From contig NZ_JUET01000082.1 in NCBI RefSeq assembly GCF_001006485.1, forward strand, positions 1-64,000: a stretch of 64,000 nucleotides of DNA, written 5' to 3'. Positions 17,617 through 26,990 of the stretch are shown here, one piece after another. Made by a program: the position numbers and the translations under genes. The stretch's first letter is position 1. Every line of letters begins with the position of its first letter. A model generated the notes under the pieces. The model was not told the origin of the DNA, made no database searches, and was given only the letters and a program-made list of their open reading frames with translations. The DNA is from Tannerella forsythia. GTDB taxonomy: Bacteria; Bacteroidota; Bacteroidia; Bacteroidales; Tannerellaceae.

Positions 17617-17624
17617 TATCTTTG
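17617..17624 (+). promoter_or_regulatory. -7 box for tatA
   Basis: TATCTTTG, 41 bases before the tatA start codon. Confidence 0.65.
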
Positions 17625-17665
17625 CCTTCCGGACAAAACGAATTATTAATTTTATTTATTTACAT

Positions 17666-17863
17666 ATGAACCTGTTATTGTTTTTGGGAAATTTAGGTAC
17701 CGGTGAAATCATCATTATTGCCATCATCGTTTTATTACTCTTCGGTGGGAAAAAGATTCCCGAACTGATGAAAGGGTTGGGCAAAGGCATTCGGAACTTC
17801 AAAGACGGAGTCAAAGGTATTGAAGACGATATCAATTTGAACGACACGGACACGACAAAATAA
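17666..17863 (+). CDS. tatA: Sec-independent translocase subunit TatA
   Basis: 65-residue component of the twin-arginine pathway that exports folded proteins. A single N-terminal membrane helix ([20 protein letters not shown], about residues 13-32) with the FGGKKIPEL hinge is followed by an amphipathic helix ([20 protein letters not shown]) and an acidic tail. Directly followed by tatC (15-base gap); no tatB, so this is a TatAC-type system. Confidence 0.95.
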   Translation: MNLLLFLGNLGTGEIIIIAIIVLLLFGGKKIPELMKGLGKGIRNFKDGVKGIEDDINLNDTDTTK

Positions 17864-17878
17864 AAGCACGCAATAAAC

Positions 17879-18730
17879 ATGTCACAGCTAAATGACGAAA
17901 TGTCTTTCTGGGATCACCTGGAAGCACTTCGGTGGACTCTGTTTCGCTGCATTTTGGCTCTTTTTGTTTTTACGATTGCTTCTTTCTCCGTGATGCGTTA
18001 TCTATTCGATCATGTTATCATGGCTCCTTGTTACGGCGATTTTGCCACCTACCGGCTGATGTGTAAGGTGACGTCGAGCGTATCGTTCCTGCCGGACTTT
18101 TGTGATTCGGCTTTTAAGGTAAACATCGTCAACATCAAACTGGCTACACAGTTTTTCACGCACATGTCTTCTTCTTTCTGGCTGGCATTGCTTCTGACGT
18201 TTCCTTATTTAGTGTATGAGGTCTGGAAGTTTATTCGTCCTGCGCTCTACGAGAATGAGATGAAAAGTGTTCGGTGGGTTTTTTCGTTCGGGACTCTGAT
18301 GTTTTTTATCGGATGCAGCGTAGGGTATTTTATCGTGTTCCCGATGACGCTGCGCTTTTTGGCAACTTATGAGTTGAGTACGGCTATCACGGAGCAGGTT
18401 TCGCTCGAATCGTATATGGACAATTTTCTGATGATGATCTTCATCATGGGCCTTGTTTTTGAGATGCCGTTGCTGTCGTGGCTGCTTTCGCAAATAGGCA
18501 TTTTGAACCGCTCGTTCTTCCGTACCTATCGGCGTTATGCCATCGTGGGTTTATTGGTGGCGGCAGCGTTTATTACTCCCAGTGGTGATCCGTTCACCCT
18601 GTCGCTTGTCTTCTTCCCCTTGTACAGCTTGTATGAGTTGAGCGCTTTCTTTGTCAAAAAAGCTCCGGAAGAAGCGGGAGATGATTCGGATGAGCTGCTG
18701 TCGGCAATACCTGCCGAAAAAGATTTGTAA
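17879..18730 (+). CDS. tatC: Sec-independent translocase subunit TatC
   Basis: 283-residue, six-helix membrane protein that binds twin-arginine signal peptides. SFWDHLEALRWTLFRCI at the N-terminus corresponds to the conserved HLxELRxR region, with glutamate-alanine in place of the usual residues; FxxP and the glutamate in FEMPL (helix 4-5 region) are present. Somewhat longer than the usual 240-260 because of an inserted segment between helices 1 and 2 (about residues 55-85), common in Bacteroidales. The penicillin-binding protein gene begins five bases after its stop codon. Confidence 0.93.
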   Translation: MSQLNDEMSFWDHLEALRWTLFRCILALFVFTIASFSVMRYLFDHVIMAPCYGDFATYRLMCKVTSSVSFLPDFCDSAFKVNIVNIKLATQFFTHMSSSFWLALLLTFPYLVYEVWKFIRPALYENEMKSVRWVFSFGTLMFFIGCSVGYFIVFPMTLRFLATYELSTAITEQVSLESYMDNFLMMIFIMGLVFEMPLLSWLLSQIGILNRSFFRTYRRYAIVGLLVAAAFITPSGDPFTLSLVFFPLYSLYELSAFFVKKAPEEAGDDSDELLSAIPAEKDL

Positions 18731-18734
18731 TGCA

Positions 18735-21161
18735 ATGACAAAAGAGAAAATCAAAACGATCCTGCCCAAAGCGATTGCCGGCTATCGCAAAACATCGGCA
18801 TGGATAAGTCGCAAACTGCATTTGACGCCGAAGCGACGCAACTATCTGATCACCACACTTTGGTCGCTGACAGGGGTGTTTATTTTTGTAAGTGTCCTTG
18901 TCTTTATAACCATCGGAAAAGGAATGATCGGTTATGTTCCTCCTATCGAACAGTTGGAAAACCCGATCGACCGTTATGCGACACAGGTCATCTCGTCCGA
19001 CGGTAAGATGCTGGGCAGCTACTCGTACGGCAAGGATAATCGCATCTATGTCAGCTATAACGATTTGTCTCCCGAACTCGTCAAGGCATTGATTGCGACG
19101 GAAGATGTTCGTTTTACGAAGCATTGTGGCATTGATGTACGCGGTCTGTTTCGCGCCGTTGTCAAACGTGGCTTGCTGATGCAAAAAAGCGGCGGCGGCG
19201 GCAGTACGATCACTCAGCAGTTAGCCAAACAACTGTTTTCTCCTCGTGTGGAAAATCTAAGCGAACGTTTGTTGCAAAAACCGATCGAATGGGTGATTGC
19301 CGTACGTTTGGAGCGTTACTATACAAAGGAAGAAATCATCAATATGTATCTGAACAAGTTCGATTTTCTTCACAATGCCGTAGGCATTCAGTCCGCTGCC
19401 CGTGTTTATTTCGGACAGACACCGAAAACCTTGAAAGTGGAAGAAGCAGCTACCCTTGTGGGGATGTGCAAAAACCCCTCGTACTACAATCCGGTTCGTC
19501 ATAAGGAGCGTACGCGCAATCGCCGCAATACGGTGCTCCGTCAGATGAAAAAGGCCGGATACCTTGATGCGGCTGCATACGATTCGTTATGCGCTATCCC
19601 CCTCGAACTGCATTTCACACGGATGGATCATAGCGAAGGGCCAGCACGCTATTTTCGTGAATATCTCCGTCTGATGCTTACGGCAAAAAAACCGATACGA
19701 AGCGATTATGCGGCATGGCAATCACAAAAATTTTCGGACGATTCGCTGGCATGGGAAACCAACCCGTTGTATGGCTGGTGCAATAAAAACAGAAAAGCCA
19801 ACGGTGAACCGTATAATATCTATACCGACGGATTGAAAGTCTATACGACGATCGATTCGCACATGCAGCAATATGCCGAGGAAGTCGTGGTCGAACATTT
19901 GAGCCAGACCTTGCAGCCGGCCTTTTTCAAAGAAAAGAAAGGACGTGATTATGCACCTTTTTCTCAACGTGTTTCCAAAGAACAGCGGGAAGAAATGCTG
20001 ACGCGCGCCATGGTGCAAAGCGATCGCTACCGTACAATGAAAAACGCCGGTAAGTCGGACCATGAGATTAAGAAGAGTTTTGAAACACCGGTCGATATGC
20101 AAGTCTTCAGTTGGTCGGGAACGATCGACACCACCCTGACTCCGATGGATTCGATACGTTATTACAAAAGTTTTCTGCGTACAGCCTTTATGGCTATGGA
20201 CCCGCGAACCGGATATGTAAAAGCTTACGTAGGCGGGATCGACTACAATTACTTTAAATACGACATGATTTCGACCGGCAGACGTCAGATCGGGTCGACC
20301 ATGAAGCCTTTCCTGTATTCACTGGCCGTCATCGAAGGAGTTGATCCTTGCGATAAAATGCGACATGTTCAACAGATACTCGTCGATGAAAACGGTAAGG
20401 AATGGGCTCCTAAAAATACGGGAGCCAAACATATCGGTGAAGAAGTGACCATTCAATGGGGGTTACAAAACTCATCGAACTGGGTAACAGCATATCTGAT
20501 GAAACAACTGTCTCCTTACATGCTGGTACGACTGTTGCGTTCGTACGGCATGAAAGGACATATCGACCCGGTCGTTTCGATGTGTTTGGGTACACCCGAT
20601 ATTTCCGTCAGCGAAATGGTAAGCGGATACAGCGTTTTTCCGAACAAGGGGATTCGCGTCGAACCGCTTTACGTGACCCGTATCGAAGATTCGTACGGCA
20701 ATACGATCGCTTCGTTCTCGGCACAAGTCAACGAAGTACTGTCCGAAGAAGCCTCGTACAAGATGATCGGTATGTTGCGTAGCGTAGTAGATGGCGGTAC
20801 GGGAAGCCGGTTGCGCTTCCGATATGGTATACGTGCCCCCATGGGTGGCAAAACCGGCACGACACAGAACAACTCCGACGGCTGGTTTATGGGATTTACC
20901 CCCAGCCTCGTAGCCGGATGCTGGGTGGGCGGTGAAGACCGTTCGATCCACTTCGACAGGATGAGTGAGGGACAAGGCGCTTCGATGGCCTTACCTGTTT
21001 TTGCTTTGTTCATGCAGAAGGTGTATGCCGATAAAACATTGGGATATTCGGAAACGGAAAACTTTGATGTACCGTCGCAATATGCCGTATCGTGCGGTTC
21101 TTCAAAAGATAACAAGAGTCAGGAAAACGAGGCAACCGGATTCGACGACTTTTTTAACTGA
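18735..21161 (+). CDS. Class A penicillin-binding protein (PBP1A-type)
   Basis: Bifunctional peptidoglycan synthase, 808 residues. A short cytoplasmic tail and one membrane helix (about 40-60) precede a GT51 transglycosylase domain with EDVRFTKHCGID (about 122) and GGSTITQQLAKQLF (about 158), then a transpeptidase domain with active-site STMK (about 520), the SxN-type SSN, and KTGTTQ (about 706). The start at 18735 follows the tatC stop by four bases; an upstream in-frame ATG would lie within tatC. Co-transcribed with tatAC, an arrangement I infer from spacing. Confidence 0.95.
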   Translation: MTKEKIKTILPKAIAGYRKTSAWISRKLHLTPKRRNYLITTLWSLTGVFIFVSVLVFITIGKGMIGYVPPIEQLENPIDRYATQVISSDGKMLGSYSYGKDNRIYVSYNDLSPELVKALIATEDVRFTKHCGIDVRGLFRAVVKRGLLMQKSGGGGSTITQQLAKQLFSPRVENLSERLLQKPIEWVIAVRLERYYTKEEIINMYLNKFDFLHNAVGIQSAARVYFGQTPKTLKVEEAATLVGMCKNPSYYNPVRHKERTRNRRNTVLRQMKKAGYLDAAAYDSLCAIPLELHFTRMDHSEGPARYFREYLRLMLTAKKPIRSDYAAWQSQKFSDDSLAWETNPLYGWCNKNRKANGEPYNIYTDGLKVYTTIDSHMQQYAEEVVVEHLSQTLQPAFFKEKKGRDYAPFSQRVSKEQREEMLTRAMVQSDRYRTMKNAGKSDHEIKKSFETPVDMQVFSWSGTIDTTLTPMDSIRYYKSFLRTAFMAMDPRTGYVKAYVGGIDYNYFKYDMISTGRRQIGSTMKPFLYSLAVIEGVDPCDKMRHVQQILVDENGKEWAPKNTGAKHIGEEVTIQWGLQNSSNWVTAYLMKQLSPYMLVRLLRSYGMKGHIDPVVSMCLGTPDISVSEMVSGYSVFPNKGIRVEPLYVTRIEDSYGNTIASFSAQVNEVLSEEASYKMIGMLRSVVDGGTGSRLRFRYGIRAPMGGKTGTTQNNSDGWFMGFTPSLVAGCWVGGEDRSIHFDRMSEGQGASMALPVFALFMQKVYADKTLGYSETENFDVPSQYAVSCGSSKDNKSQENEATGFDDFFN

Positions 21162-21193
21162 TCGATGTTAATAACCTTGTTATAAATTCTCTT

Positions 21194-21220
21194 TTTTCAG
21201 GGCCTCCGTCTGCCTGAAAA
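21194..21220. promoter_or_regulatory. 8-bp inverted repeat before dnaB
   Basis: TTTTCAGG and CCTGAAAA, spaced by 11 bases, end four bases before the dnaB -7 box. There is no U-run on either strand, so an operator at the -33 region is as likely as a terminator of the upstream gene. Confidence 0.4.
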
Positions 21221-21224
21221 CTTG

Positions 21225-21232
21225 TATTTTTG
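21225..21232 (+). promoter_or_regulatory. -7 box for dnaB
   Basis: TATTTTTG, 25 bases before the dnaB start codon. Confidence 0.65.
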
Positions 21233-21257
21233 AGGCCCGAATTATCAAAAACAAGAC

Positions 21258-22793
21258 ATGGCAGAAGGACAAAAGAAAAATGCGACACGGAAGAAACCCG
21301 CCGTCGTACAAGTCTCCGATGTGGGAAGATTACAGCCGCAGGCTCGCGATCTTGAAGCGGCTATCCTTGGAGCGTTGATGCTTGAAAAGGAGGCATTCTT
21401 CAAAGTAAACGAGACACTTAAACCCGAGAGTTTTTATGAAAAAGCCCACGAGCTGATTTATCAGGCGATTTTAGATTTAGCCGCCCGTCAGCAACCCATC
21501 GATATGCTAACCGTTGTGGAACAGTTGAAAAAAAACGGCGATCTGGAAACGGTCGGAGGACCGCTCTACATCTCGCGCTTAACCGAAAACATAGCCAGTA
21601 CGGTGCATCTGGAATACCATGCGCAGATCGTCGCACAGAAATATTTAGCACGTGAATTGATCCGCTATACCGGTATGATTCAAGGGAAAGCATTCGATGA
21701 GACGGTCGAGATCAAAGAATTGATGCAGGAGGCGGAAGGTGAACTTTTCAGAATCTCCCAACAAAATATCAAGAATGAAGCGACGCAAATCGATCCGGTG
21801 ATCAAACAAGCCCGCGAGTTATTAGAAAAAGCAGCCAACCGGGAAGAAAATCTGAGCGGTTTGGCAAGTGGTTTTACATACTTGGATAAAATCACATCGG
21901 GCTGGCAAAACTCCGACCTAGTGATTATTGCCGCTCGTCCGGCGATGGGTAAAACGGCTTTTGTGCTTTCAATGGCCAAAAACATGGCGCTCAATTTCAA
22001 CATTCCCGTTGCAATGTTTTCGCTCGAAATGAGCAATGTGCAACTTGTGAACCGTCTGATCGTAAACGTATGTGAATTATCCGGCGAGAAAATCAAAAGC
22101 GGGCGATTGGAAAAGTACGAATGGGAACAGCTCGAATATAAAATCAAAGATTTATACGGTGCCCCGATTTATGTGGATGACACCCCCAGCCTTTCCATTT
22201 TCGAACTACGTACCAAAGCGCGACGTTTAGTACGTGAACATGGGATTCAATGTATCTTCATCGATTACCTGCAGCTGATGAACGCCAGCGGTATGAACTT
22301 CGGCAGCCGTGAGCAGGAAGTGAGCACCATCTCCCGGTCATTGAAAGGGCTGGCCAAGGAACTCAAGATTCCGATCATTGCCTTGTCGCAATTAAACCGT
22401 GGGGTCGAATCGCGTCAGGGAATCGAAGGAAAACGCCCGCAATTAGCCGACTTGCGTGAGTCGGGAGCCATCGAACAAGATGCCGATATGGTATGCTTCA
22501 TCCACCGTCCGGAATATTACAAAATCTTTGAAGACGAAAAAGGAAACGACCTGCGCGGTCTGGCCGAAATCATCATCGCAAAGCACCGTAATGGCGCCAC
22601 AGGCGATGTCCGTCTGCGTTTCAAAAGCGAATTTGCGAAGTTTATGAATCTGGACGAAGATCTGGCTGCAAAGGAATATGCGTCGAGCATGAACCAGATC
22701 GATCATACGGGAGAGAAAAAAGATATCTCTCCGTATAGACCGAATGTCGAAGACTTTCTTTCCGTGCCGTCGGAGAGTCCCTATCCCTTCTGA
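21258..22793 (+). CDS. dnaB: Replicative DNA helicase
   Basis: 511-residue hexameric helicase that unwinds DNA at the replication fork. The N-terminal helical domain (about 25-130, QARDLEAAILGALML) is followed by a linker and a RecA-like motor: Walker A ARPAMGKTAF (about 225-234), Walker B CIFIDYLQLM, the SQLNRGVE arginine-rich motif and the DLRESGAIEQDAD segment. No intein. Length is normal for Bacteroidales DnaB. Confidence 0.97.
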   Translation: MAEGQKKNATRKKPAVVQVSDVGRLQPQARDLEAAILGALMLEKEAFFKVNETLKPESFYEKAHELIYQAILDLAARQQPIDMLTVVEQLKKNGDLETVGGPLYISRLTENIASTVHLEYHAQIVAQKYLARELIRYTGMIQGKAFDETVEIKELMQEAEGELFRISQQNIKNEATQIDPVIKQARELLEKAANREENLSGLASGFTYLDKITSGWQNSDLVIIAARPAMGKTAFVLSMAKNMALNFNIPVAMFSLEMSNVQLVNRLIVNVCELSGEKIKSGRLEKYEWEQLEYKIKDLYGAPIYVDDTPSLSIFELRTKARRLVREHGIQCIFIDYLQLMNASGMNFGSREQEVSTISRSLKGLAKELKIPIIALSQLNRGVESRQGIEGKRPQLADLRESGAIEQDADMVCFIHRPEYYKIFEDEKGNDLRGLAEIIIAKHRNGATGDVRLRFKSEFAKFMNLDEDLAAKEYASSMNQIDHTGEKKDISPYRPNVEDFLSVPSESPYPF

Positions 22794-22811
22794 CCGGAGT
22801 GAGGCTAAGTC

Positions 22812-23456
22812 TCAACCGGCCGGAGTTACCTTCACGGTACGGAACTGGATCAGGCCGCCTTCGCTTTGCAGACCGAGATAGCCTTCTTTCACATTACTCG
22901 TTCCGGTGTTCTGCAACAGATCGTTAATGTACACTTTGATAACACCATTTTTAACATCGATTTTGGCTCTGTTCCATTCTCCGACAGGTTTTTCGTTCGA
23001 GTCGGCACGTTTTTTAACGACCGGAAATTTCGGACGTTCTTCACCTGCCGGTTGTTTATACTCTGCAAGATCAGCGCCTTCGAGCAGAATAAAGTCACCG
23101 GCATCACCGGCATGCAACTGGCATTCGATACCGTTCGGGAACGGAGTCTTCGGATCACTGATCATCAGGAAAATTCCGCTGTTCGAAGGCTTATCAACCC
23201 ACGCCCATTCGACCTCCAACGTAAAGTCGGCATACTTCTTTTTCGTGTACATATAGCCGAACGGGTTACCTTGAATAAGGATGACACCATCCTGCACGGA
23301 AAACACGTCTTCGGCCGGTGTATTTCCGTCAGCTACTACAAAGTTCCAATTCGACAAGTCACTGCCGTTGAACAAAATTTCCGTTTGTGCATGGCTGCTT
23401 CCTGCGGTCATACACGCCGCCACGATCACGGACAGCAAAAAATTTTTACGTTTCAT
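22812..23456 (-). CDS. Exported DUF1080 (3-keto-disaccharide hydrolase-like) protein
   Basis: 214 residues with a signal peptide (MKRKNFLLSVIVAACMTAGSSHAQ) and a concanavalin-like jelly-roll of the DUF1080 family: EILFNGSDLSNW at the start, VEWAWVDKPSNSGIFLM in the core, and GYLGLQSEGGLIQFRTVKV at the end. Some members act on 3-keto-glycosides; others are only carbohydrate-binding, so activity is not assured. The start at 23456 is the one that gives the signal peptide. Encoded just upstream on the reverse strand is ettA; 39 bases separate the two. Confidence 0.88.
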   Translation of the reverse strand: MKRKNFLLSVIVAACMTAGSSHAQTEILFNGSDLSNWNFVVADGNTPAEDVFSVQDGVILIQGNPFGYMYTKKKYADFTLEVEWAWVDKPSNSGIFLMISDPKTPFPNGIECQLHAGDAGDFILLEGADLAEYKQPAGEERPKFPVVKKRADSNEKPVGEWNRAKIDVKNGVIKVYINDLLQNTGTSNVKEGYLGLQSEGGLIQFRTVKVTPAG

Positions 23457-23495
23457 GATAGAATAAATATAAAATAGAGATGATACGATCACAGA

Positions 23496-25181
23496 TTATT
23501 TGACTAACTGCCTATATCTAATTCGCTTAGGTTCGGTAAAGCCGACCTGCCTGCGCTTGTATTCTTCGTAATCCGAATAACTGCCTTCGTAAAAGACGAC
23601 TTCCGAGTTCCCCTCAAACGAAAGAATATGGGTGCAGATACGGTCGAGAAACCAACGGTCGTGTGAGATGACAACAGCGCAGCCGGCAAAGTTCTCCAAG
23701 CCTTCTTCCAACGCGCGGAGCGTATTCACATCGATATCGTTCGTCGGCTCGTCAAGCAGCAGCACATTGGCTTCGGCTTTCAGAGCAAGCGCCAGATGCA
23801 ATCGGTTGCGTTCGCCTCCCGACAGCACGCCGCACAACTTCTCCTGATCGGCTCCGGCGAAATTGAATCGGGAAAGGTAAGCCCTCGAATTGATTTCTTT
23901 TCCGCCGACACGTATAAAATCATTTCCGCCCGAGACCACCTGATACACAGATTTATTCGAGTCAATATCCTTGTGCGTCTGATCGACGTATCCGACTTTG
24001 ACCGTCTCGCCGACTTCAAACTCGCCCTTATCGATGGTTTCCTGCCCCATAATCATCTTAAAAAGAGTCGTCTTTCCGGCACCGTTCGGTCCGATGACTC
24101 CCACGATACCGTTAGGCGGCAGCATGAAGTTGAGACTGTCGAACAGTAATTTATCTCCGAATGCTTTGGCTACATCATGCGCTTCGATCACCTTATTACC
24201 CAAACGAGGACCGTTCGGAATAAATATTTCGAGCTTCGTTTCACGCTCCTTCTGGTCTTCGTTTAGCAACGATTCATAGGAGTTCAGACGCGCTTTCCCT
24301 TTTGCCTGACGGGCCTTCGGCGCCATGCGTATCCATTCCAGCTCGCGTTCAAGCGTCTTCCGGCGTTTGCTCGCTTGCTTTTCCTCCTGCGCCATACGTT
24401 GTGTCTTCTGATCGAGCCACGACGAGTAGTTGCCTTTCCACGGAATTCCTTCCCCCCGGTCAAGTTCGAGAATCCATCCGGCTACATGGTCGAGGAAATA
24501 ACGGTCGTGTGTGATGCAAATCACCGTGCCCGCGTATTGTTGCAGGTGCTGTTCGAGCCAGTCGATCGATTCGGCGTCGAGGTGGTTCGTCGGCTCGTCG
24601 AGCAGAAGCACGTCCGGCTGTTGTAACAGCAGACGGCACAACGCCACACGGCGGCGCTCACCTCCTGACAACGTATCGACAACCTGATCTTCAGGCGGGC
24701 AGCGAAGGGCGTCCATCGCACGTTCGAGTTTGCTGTCGAGGTTCCATGCGTCCATCGCATCGATCTTATCCTGAAGCTCCGCCTGACGGTTCATCAGCGC
24801 CTCCATCTTATCCGAATTTTCAAGCACCTCCGGATCCCCGAATTTTTCATTTACCTCTTCAAACTCTTTCAGCAAGTCGACCGTTTCCCGTACCCCTTCC
24901 TGCACAATTTCTTTGACGGTCTTACCGGCTTCAAGATGTGGGTCCTGCTCCAGATAACCGACTGTATAACCGGGCGAAAAAACGACCTCGCCCAAAAAGT
25001 CCTTATCAAGCCCGGCAATAATTTTCAACAATGTCGACTTTCCGGAACCGTTCAAACCGATTATCCCAATTTTGGCTCCGTAAAAAAACGAAAGGTAAAT
25101 GTTCTTCAGCACTTGTTTTTGCGGCGGAAAAATTTTGCTTACTCCCACCATCGAAAAAATAATTTTCTTGTCGTCAGCCAT
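23496..25181 (-). CDS. ettA: Energy-dependent translational throttle protein EttA (ABC-F)
   Basis: 561-residue soluble ABC-F ATPase that binds the ribosomal E site and gates translation by energy state. Two ABC domains: Walker A GLNGSGKST (about 40) and GPNGAGKTT (about 355), signatures LSGGERRRVAL and LSGGERNRLHL, and Walker B LLLDEPTNHLD and LLLDEPTNDID. The interdomain linker and length match EttA rather than Uup or resistance ABC-F proteins. I start at 25181 (MADDKKIIF); the promoter box at 25210-25217 would lie inside a longer protein. Confidence 0.95.
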   Translation of the reverse strand: MADDKKIIFSMVGVSKIFPPQKQVLKNIYLSFFYGAKIGIIGLNGSGKSTLLKIIAGLDKDFLGEVVFSPGYTVGYLEQDPHLEAGKTVKEIVQEGVRETVDLLKEFEEVNEKFGDPEVLENSDKMEALMNRQAELQDKIDAMDAWNLDSKLERAMDALRCPPEDQVVDTLSGGERRRVALCRLLLQQPDVLLLDEPTNHLDAESIDWLEQHLQQYAGTVICITHDRYFLDHVAGWILELDRGEGIPWKGNYSSWLDQKTQRMAQEEKQASKRRKTLERELEWIRMAPKARQAKGKARLNSYESLLNEDQKERETKLEIFIPNGPRLGNKVIEAHDVAKAFGDKLLFDSLNFMLPPNGIVGVIGPNGAGKTTLFKMIMGQETIDKGEFEVGETVKVGYVDQTHKDIDSNKSVYQVVSGGNDFIRVGGKEINSRAYLSRFNFAGADQEKLCGVLSGGERNRLHLALALKAEANVLLLDEPTNDIDVNTLRALEEGLENFAGCAVVISHDRWFLDRICTHILSFEGNSEVVFYEGSYSDYEEYKRRQVGFTEPKRIRYRQLVK

Positions 25182-25209
25182 ATTTTTAGCAGTATTGTTT
25201 ATGATAGGG

Positions 25210-25217
25210 CAAAGATA
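25210..25217 (-). promoter_or_regulatory. -7 box for ettA
   Basis: Reverse-strand TATCTTTG, 28 bases before the ettA start codon. Confidence 0.65.
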
Positions 25218-25375
25218 AAAAAAGTTTCCGAATAAGCTGAAAACCCACAAATGCGGCAAGTATAGAAAGATGTTTCATATCATTTTTGAAATCCGAGGAA
25301 GAATGATAACATATATTTTGACTATTTTCTACGCTTTTTCCACCTTCATTATGGTGCTATATGAAAATAAATCAA

Positions 25376-25383
25376 TATTTTTG
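25376..25383 (+). promoter_or_regulatory. -7 box for purH
   Basis: TATTTTTG, 46 bases before the purH ATG. The intergenic region 25218-25375 is AT-rich and otherwise featureless. Confidence 0.65.
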
Positions 25384-25429
25384 TGCGACTTTTTCGAAAA
25401 ACAGAAAAAGGTAGAGGCCAATTAGTAGA

Positions 25430-26953
25430 ATGACAGACAGTAGAAAAATTAAACGAGCGCTAGTCTCGGTATATCATAAAGACGGATTAGACGATATTTT
25501 AAAAAAGCTTCATCATGAGGGGGTCGAATTTGTATCAACGGGTGGTACGCAAGGTTTTATTGAGTCGTTAGGGCTTCCTTGCGAAGCGGTAGAGACCTTG
25601 ACGGGCTACCCTTCCATTCTGGGCGGACGCGTAAAGACGCTTCATCCTAAAATTTTGGGGGGAATCCTGGCGCGTCGTGAGCAAGAAGAAGACCGTCAAC
25701 AACTTTCGCAATACGAAATACCCAGTATCGATCTGGTGATCGTAGACTTGTATCCGTTCGAAGAAACGGTGGCATCGGGAGCCGATGTAGAAGCGATTAT
25801 CGAAAAGATTGACATCGGCGGTATTTCGTTGATCCGCGGAGCTGCGAAGAATTTCCGAGATGTGGTAATTATTGCTTCCAAAGCACAATATAAACCGTTC
25901 ATGCACCTGCTCGACGAGAAAGGAGCGCAAACAACGATCGAAGACAGACGATGGTTTGCGAAAGAAGCTTTTGCCGTTTCGTCTGCTTACGATACGGCGA
26001 TCTTCCGCTATTTCGACGGAGACGAATATTCAGCGTTCCGAGGCACTTTCGATGAGGCCAAACGGATGCGTTACGGTGAGAATCCGCATCAAAAAGGAGT
26101 ATTTATCGGAAAATTCGACGCACTGTTCGATCAGTTGCACGGTAAAGAGATTTCATATAATAATCTGCTGGATATCGATGCGGCCGTGTCACTCATCGAC
26201 GAATTTGACGAACCGACTTTCGCCATCCTCAAACACACGAATGCGTGTGGCATAGCCTCACGCCCGACTCTGCTTCAGGCATGGACGGATGCACTGGCAG
26301 GCGATCCCGTTTCAGCTTTCGGAGGTATCCTCGTGACAAACGAAGTCATCGACCGCGAAACGGCCGAAGAAATCAACAAAATTTTCTTCGAAGTCATTCT
26401 TGCACCCGATTACATGACGGATGCGCTTGACATACTGAAACAGAAAAAAAACCGCATCATTCTGCTGCGAAAACAAAAAGAACAGCAAACGGAACAATTC
26501 CGCTCGCTATTGAACGGAGTGCTCATACAGAGCCGCGACCTGAGCATTCAAACGGTAGCAGACCTCGAACCGATGACCTACGAGATACCGGACGAACGCG
26601 AGAAAACAGACCTCTTGTTTGCCAACAAGATCGTGAAGCATAGCAAATCAAACGCCATCACGCTGGTCAAGAACAAGCAGCTTTGCGCCAACGGCGTAGG
26701 ACAGACTTCGCGCGTAGACGCGTTGAAACAAGCCGTTGAAAAAGCGAAGCGCTTCGGTTTCGACCTGCAAGGCGCCGTCATGGCTTCGGACGCCTATTTC
26801 CCTTTCCCCGACTGCGTGGAAATTGCAGACAAAGCCGGCATCACCGCGGTAATACAACCCGGAGGATCGGTCAACGACCATCTTTCGGTCGAGTATTGCA
26901 ATGCACACAAAATGAAAATGGTGAGGACCGGTGTCCGCCATTTCAAACATTAA
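25430..26953 (+). CDS. purH: AICAR transformylase / IMP cyclohydrolase
   Basis: Bifunctional enzyme for the last two steps of IMP synthesis. 507 residues. The N-terminal IMP cyclohydrolase domain has the MGS-like fold (SVYHKDGLDDILKKLHHEGV, STGGTQ, GGRVKTLHPKILGG); the C-terminal transformylase domain has RYGENPHQ (about 216) and the catalytic KHTNACG (about 266) plus the PGGSVND loop. Normal length. It is followed by mreB after 37 bases, so it may contribute read-through to the cell-shape operon. Confidence 0.97.
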   Translation: MTDSRKIKRALVSVYHKDGLDDILKKLHHEGVEFVSTGGTQGFIESLGLPCEAVETLTGYPSILGGRVKTLHPKILGGILARREQEEDRQQLSQYEIPSIDLVIVDLYPFEETVASGADVEAIIEKIDIGGISLIRGAAKNFRDVVIIASKAQYKPFMHLLDEKGAQTTIEDRRWFAKEAFAVSSAYDTAIFRYFDGDEYSAFRGTFDEAKRMRYGENPHQKGVFIGKFDALFDQLHGKEISYNNLLDIDAAVSLIDEFDEPTFAILKHTNACGIASRPTLLQAWTDALAGDPVSAFGGILVTNEVIDRETAEEINKIFFEVILAPDYMTDALDILKQKKNRIILLRKQKEQQTEQFRSLLNGVLIQSRDLSIQTVADLEPMTYEIPDEREKTDLLFANKIVKHSKSNAITLVKNKQLCANGVGQTSRVDALKQAVEKAKRFGFDLQGAVMASDAYFPFPDCVEIADKAGITAVIQPGGSVNDHLSVEYCNAHKMKMVRTGVRHFKH

Positions 26954-26990
26954 AAATAACATTTAAAAGATATTAAAAAGATAACGAGAT

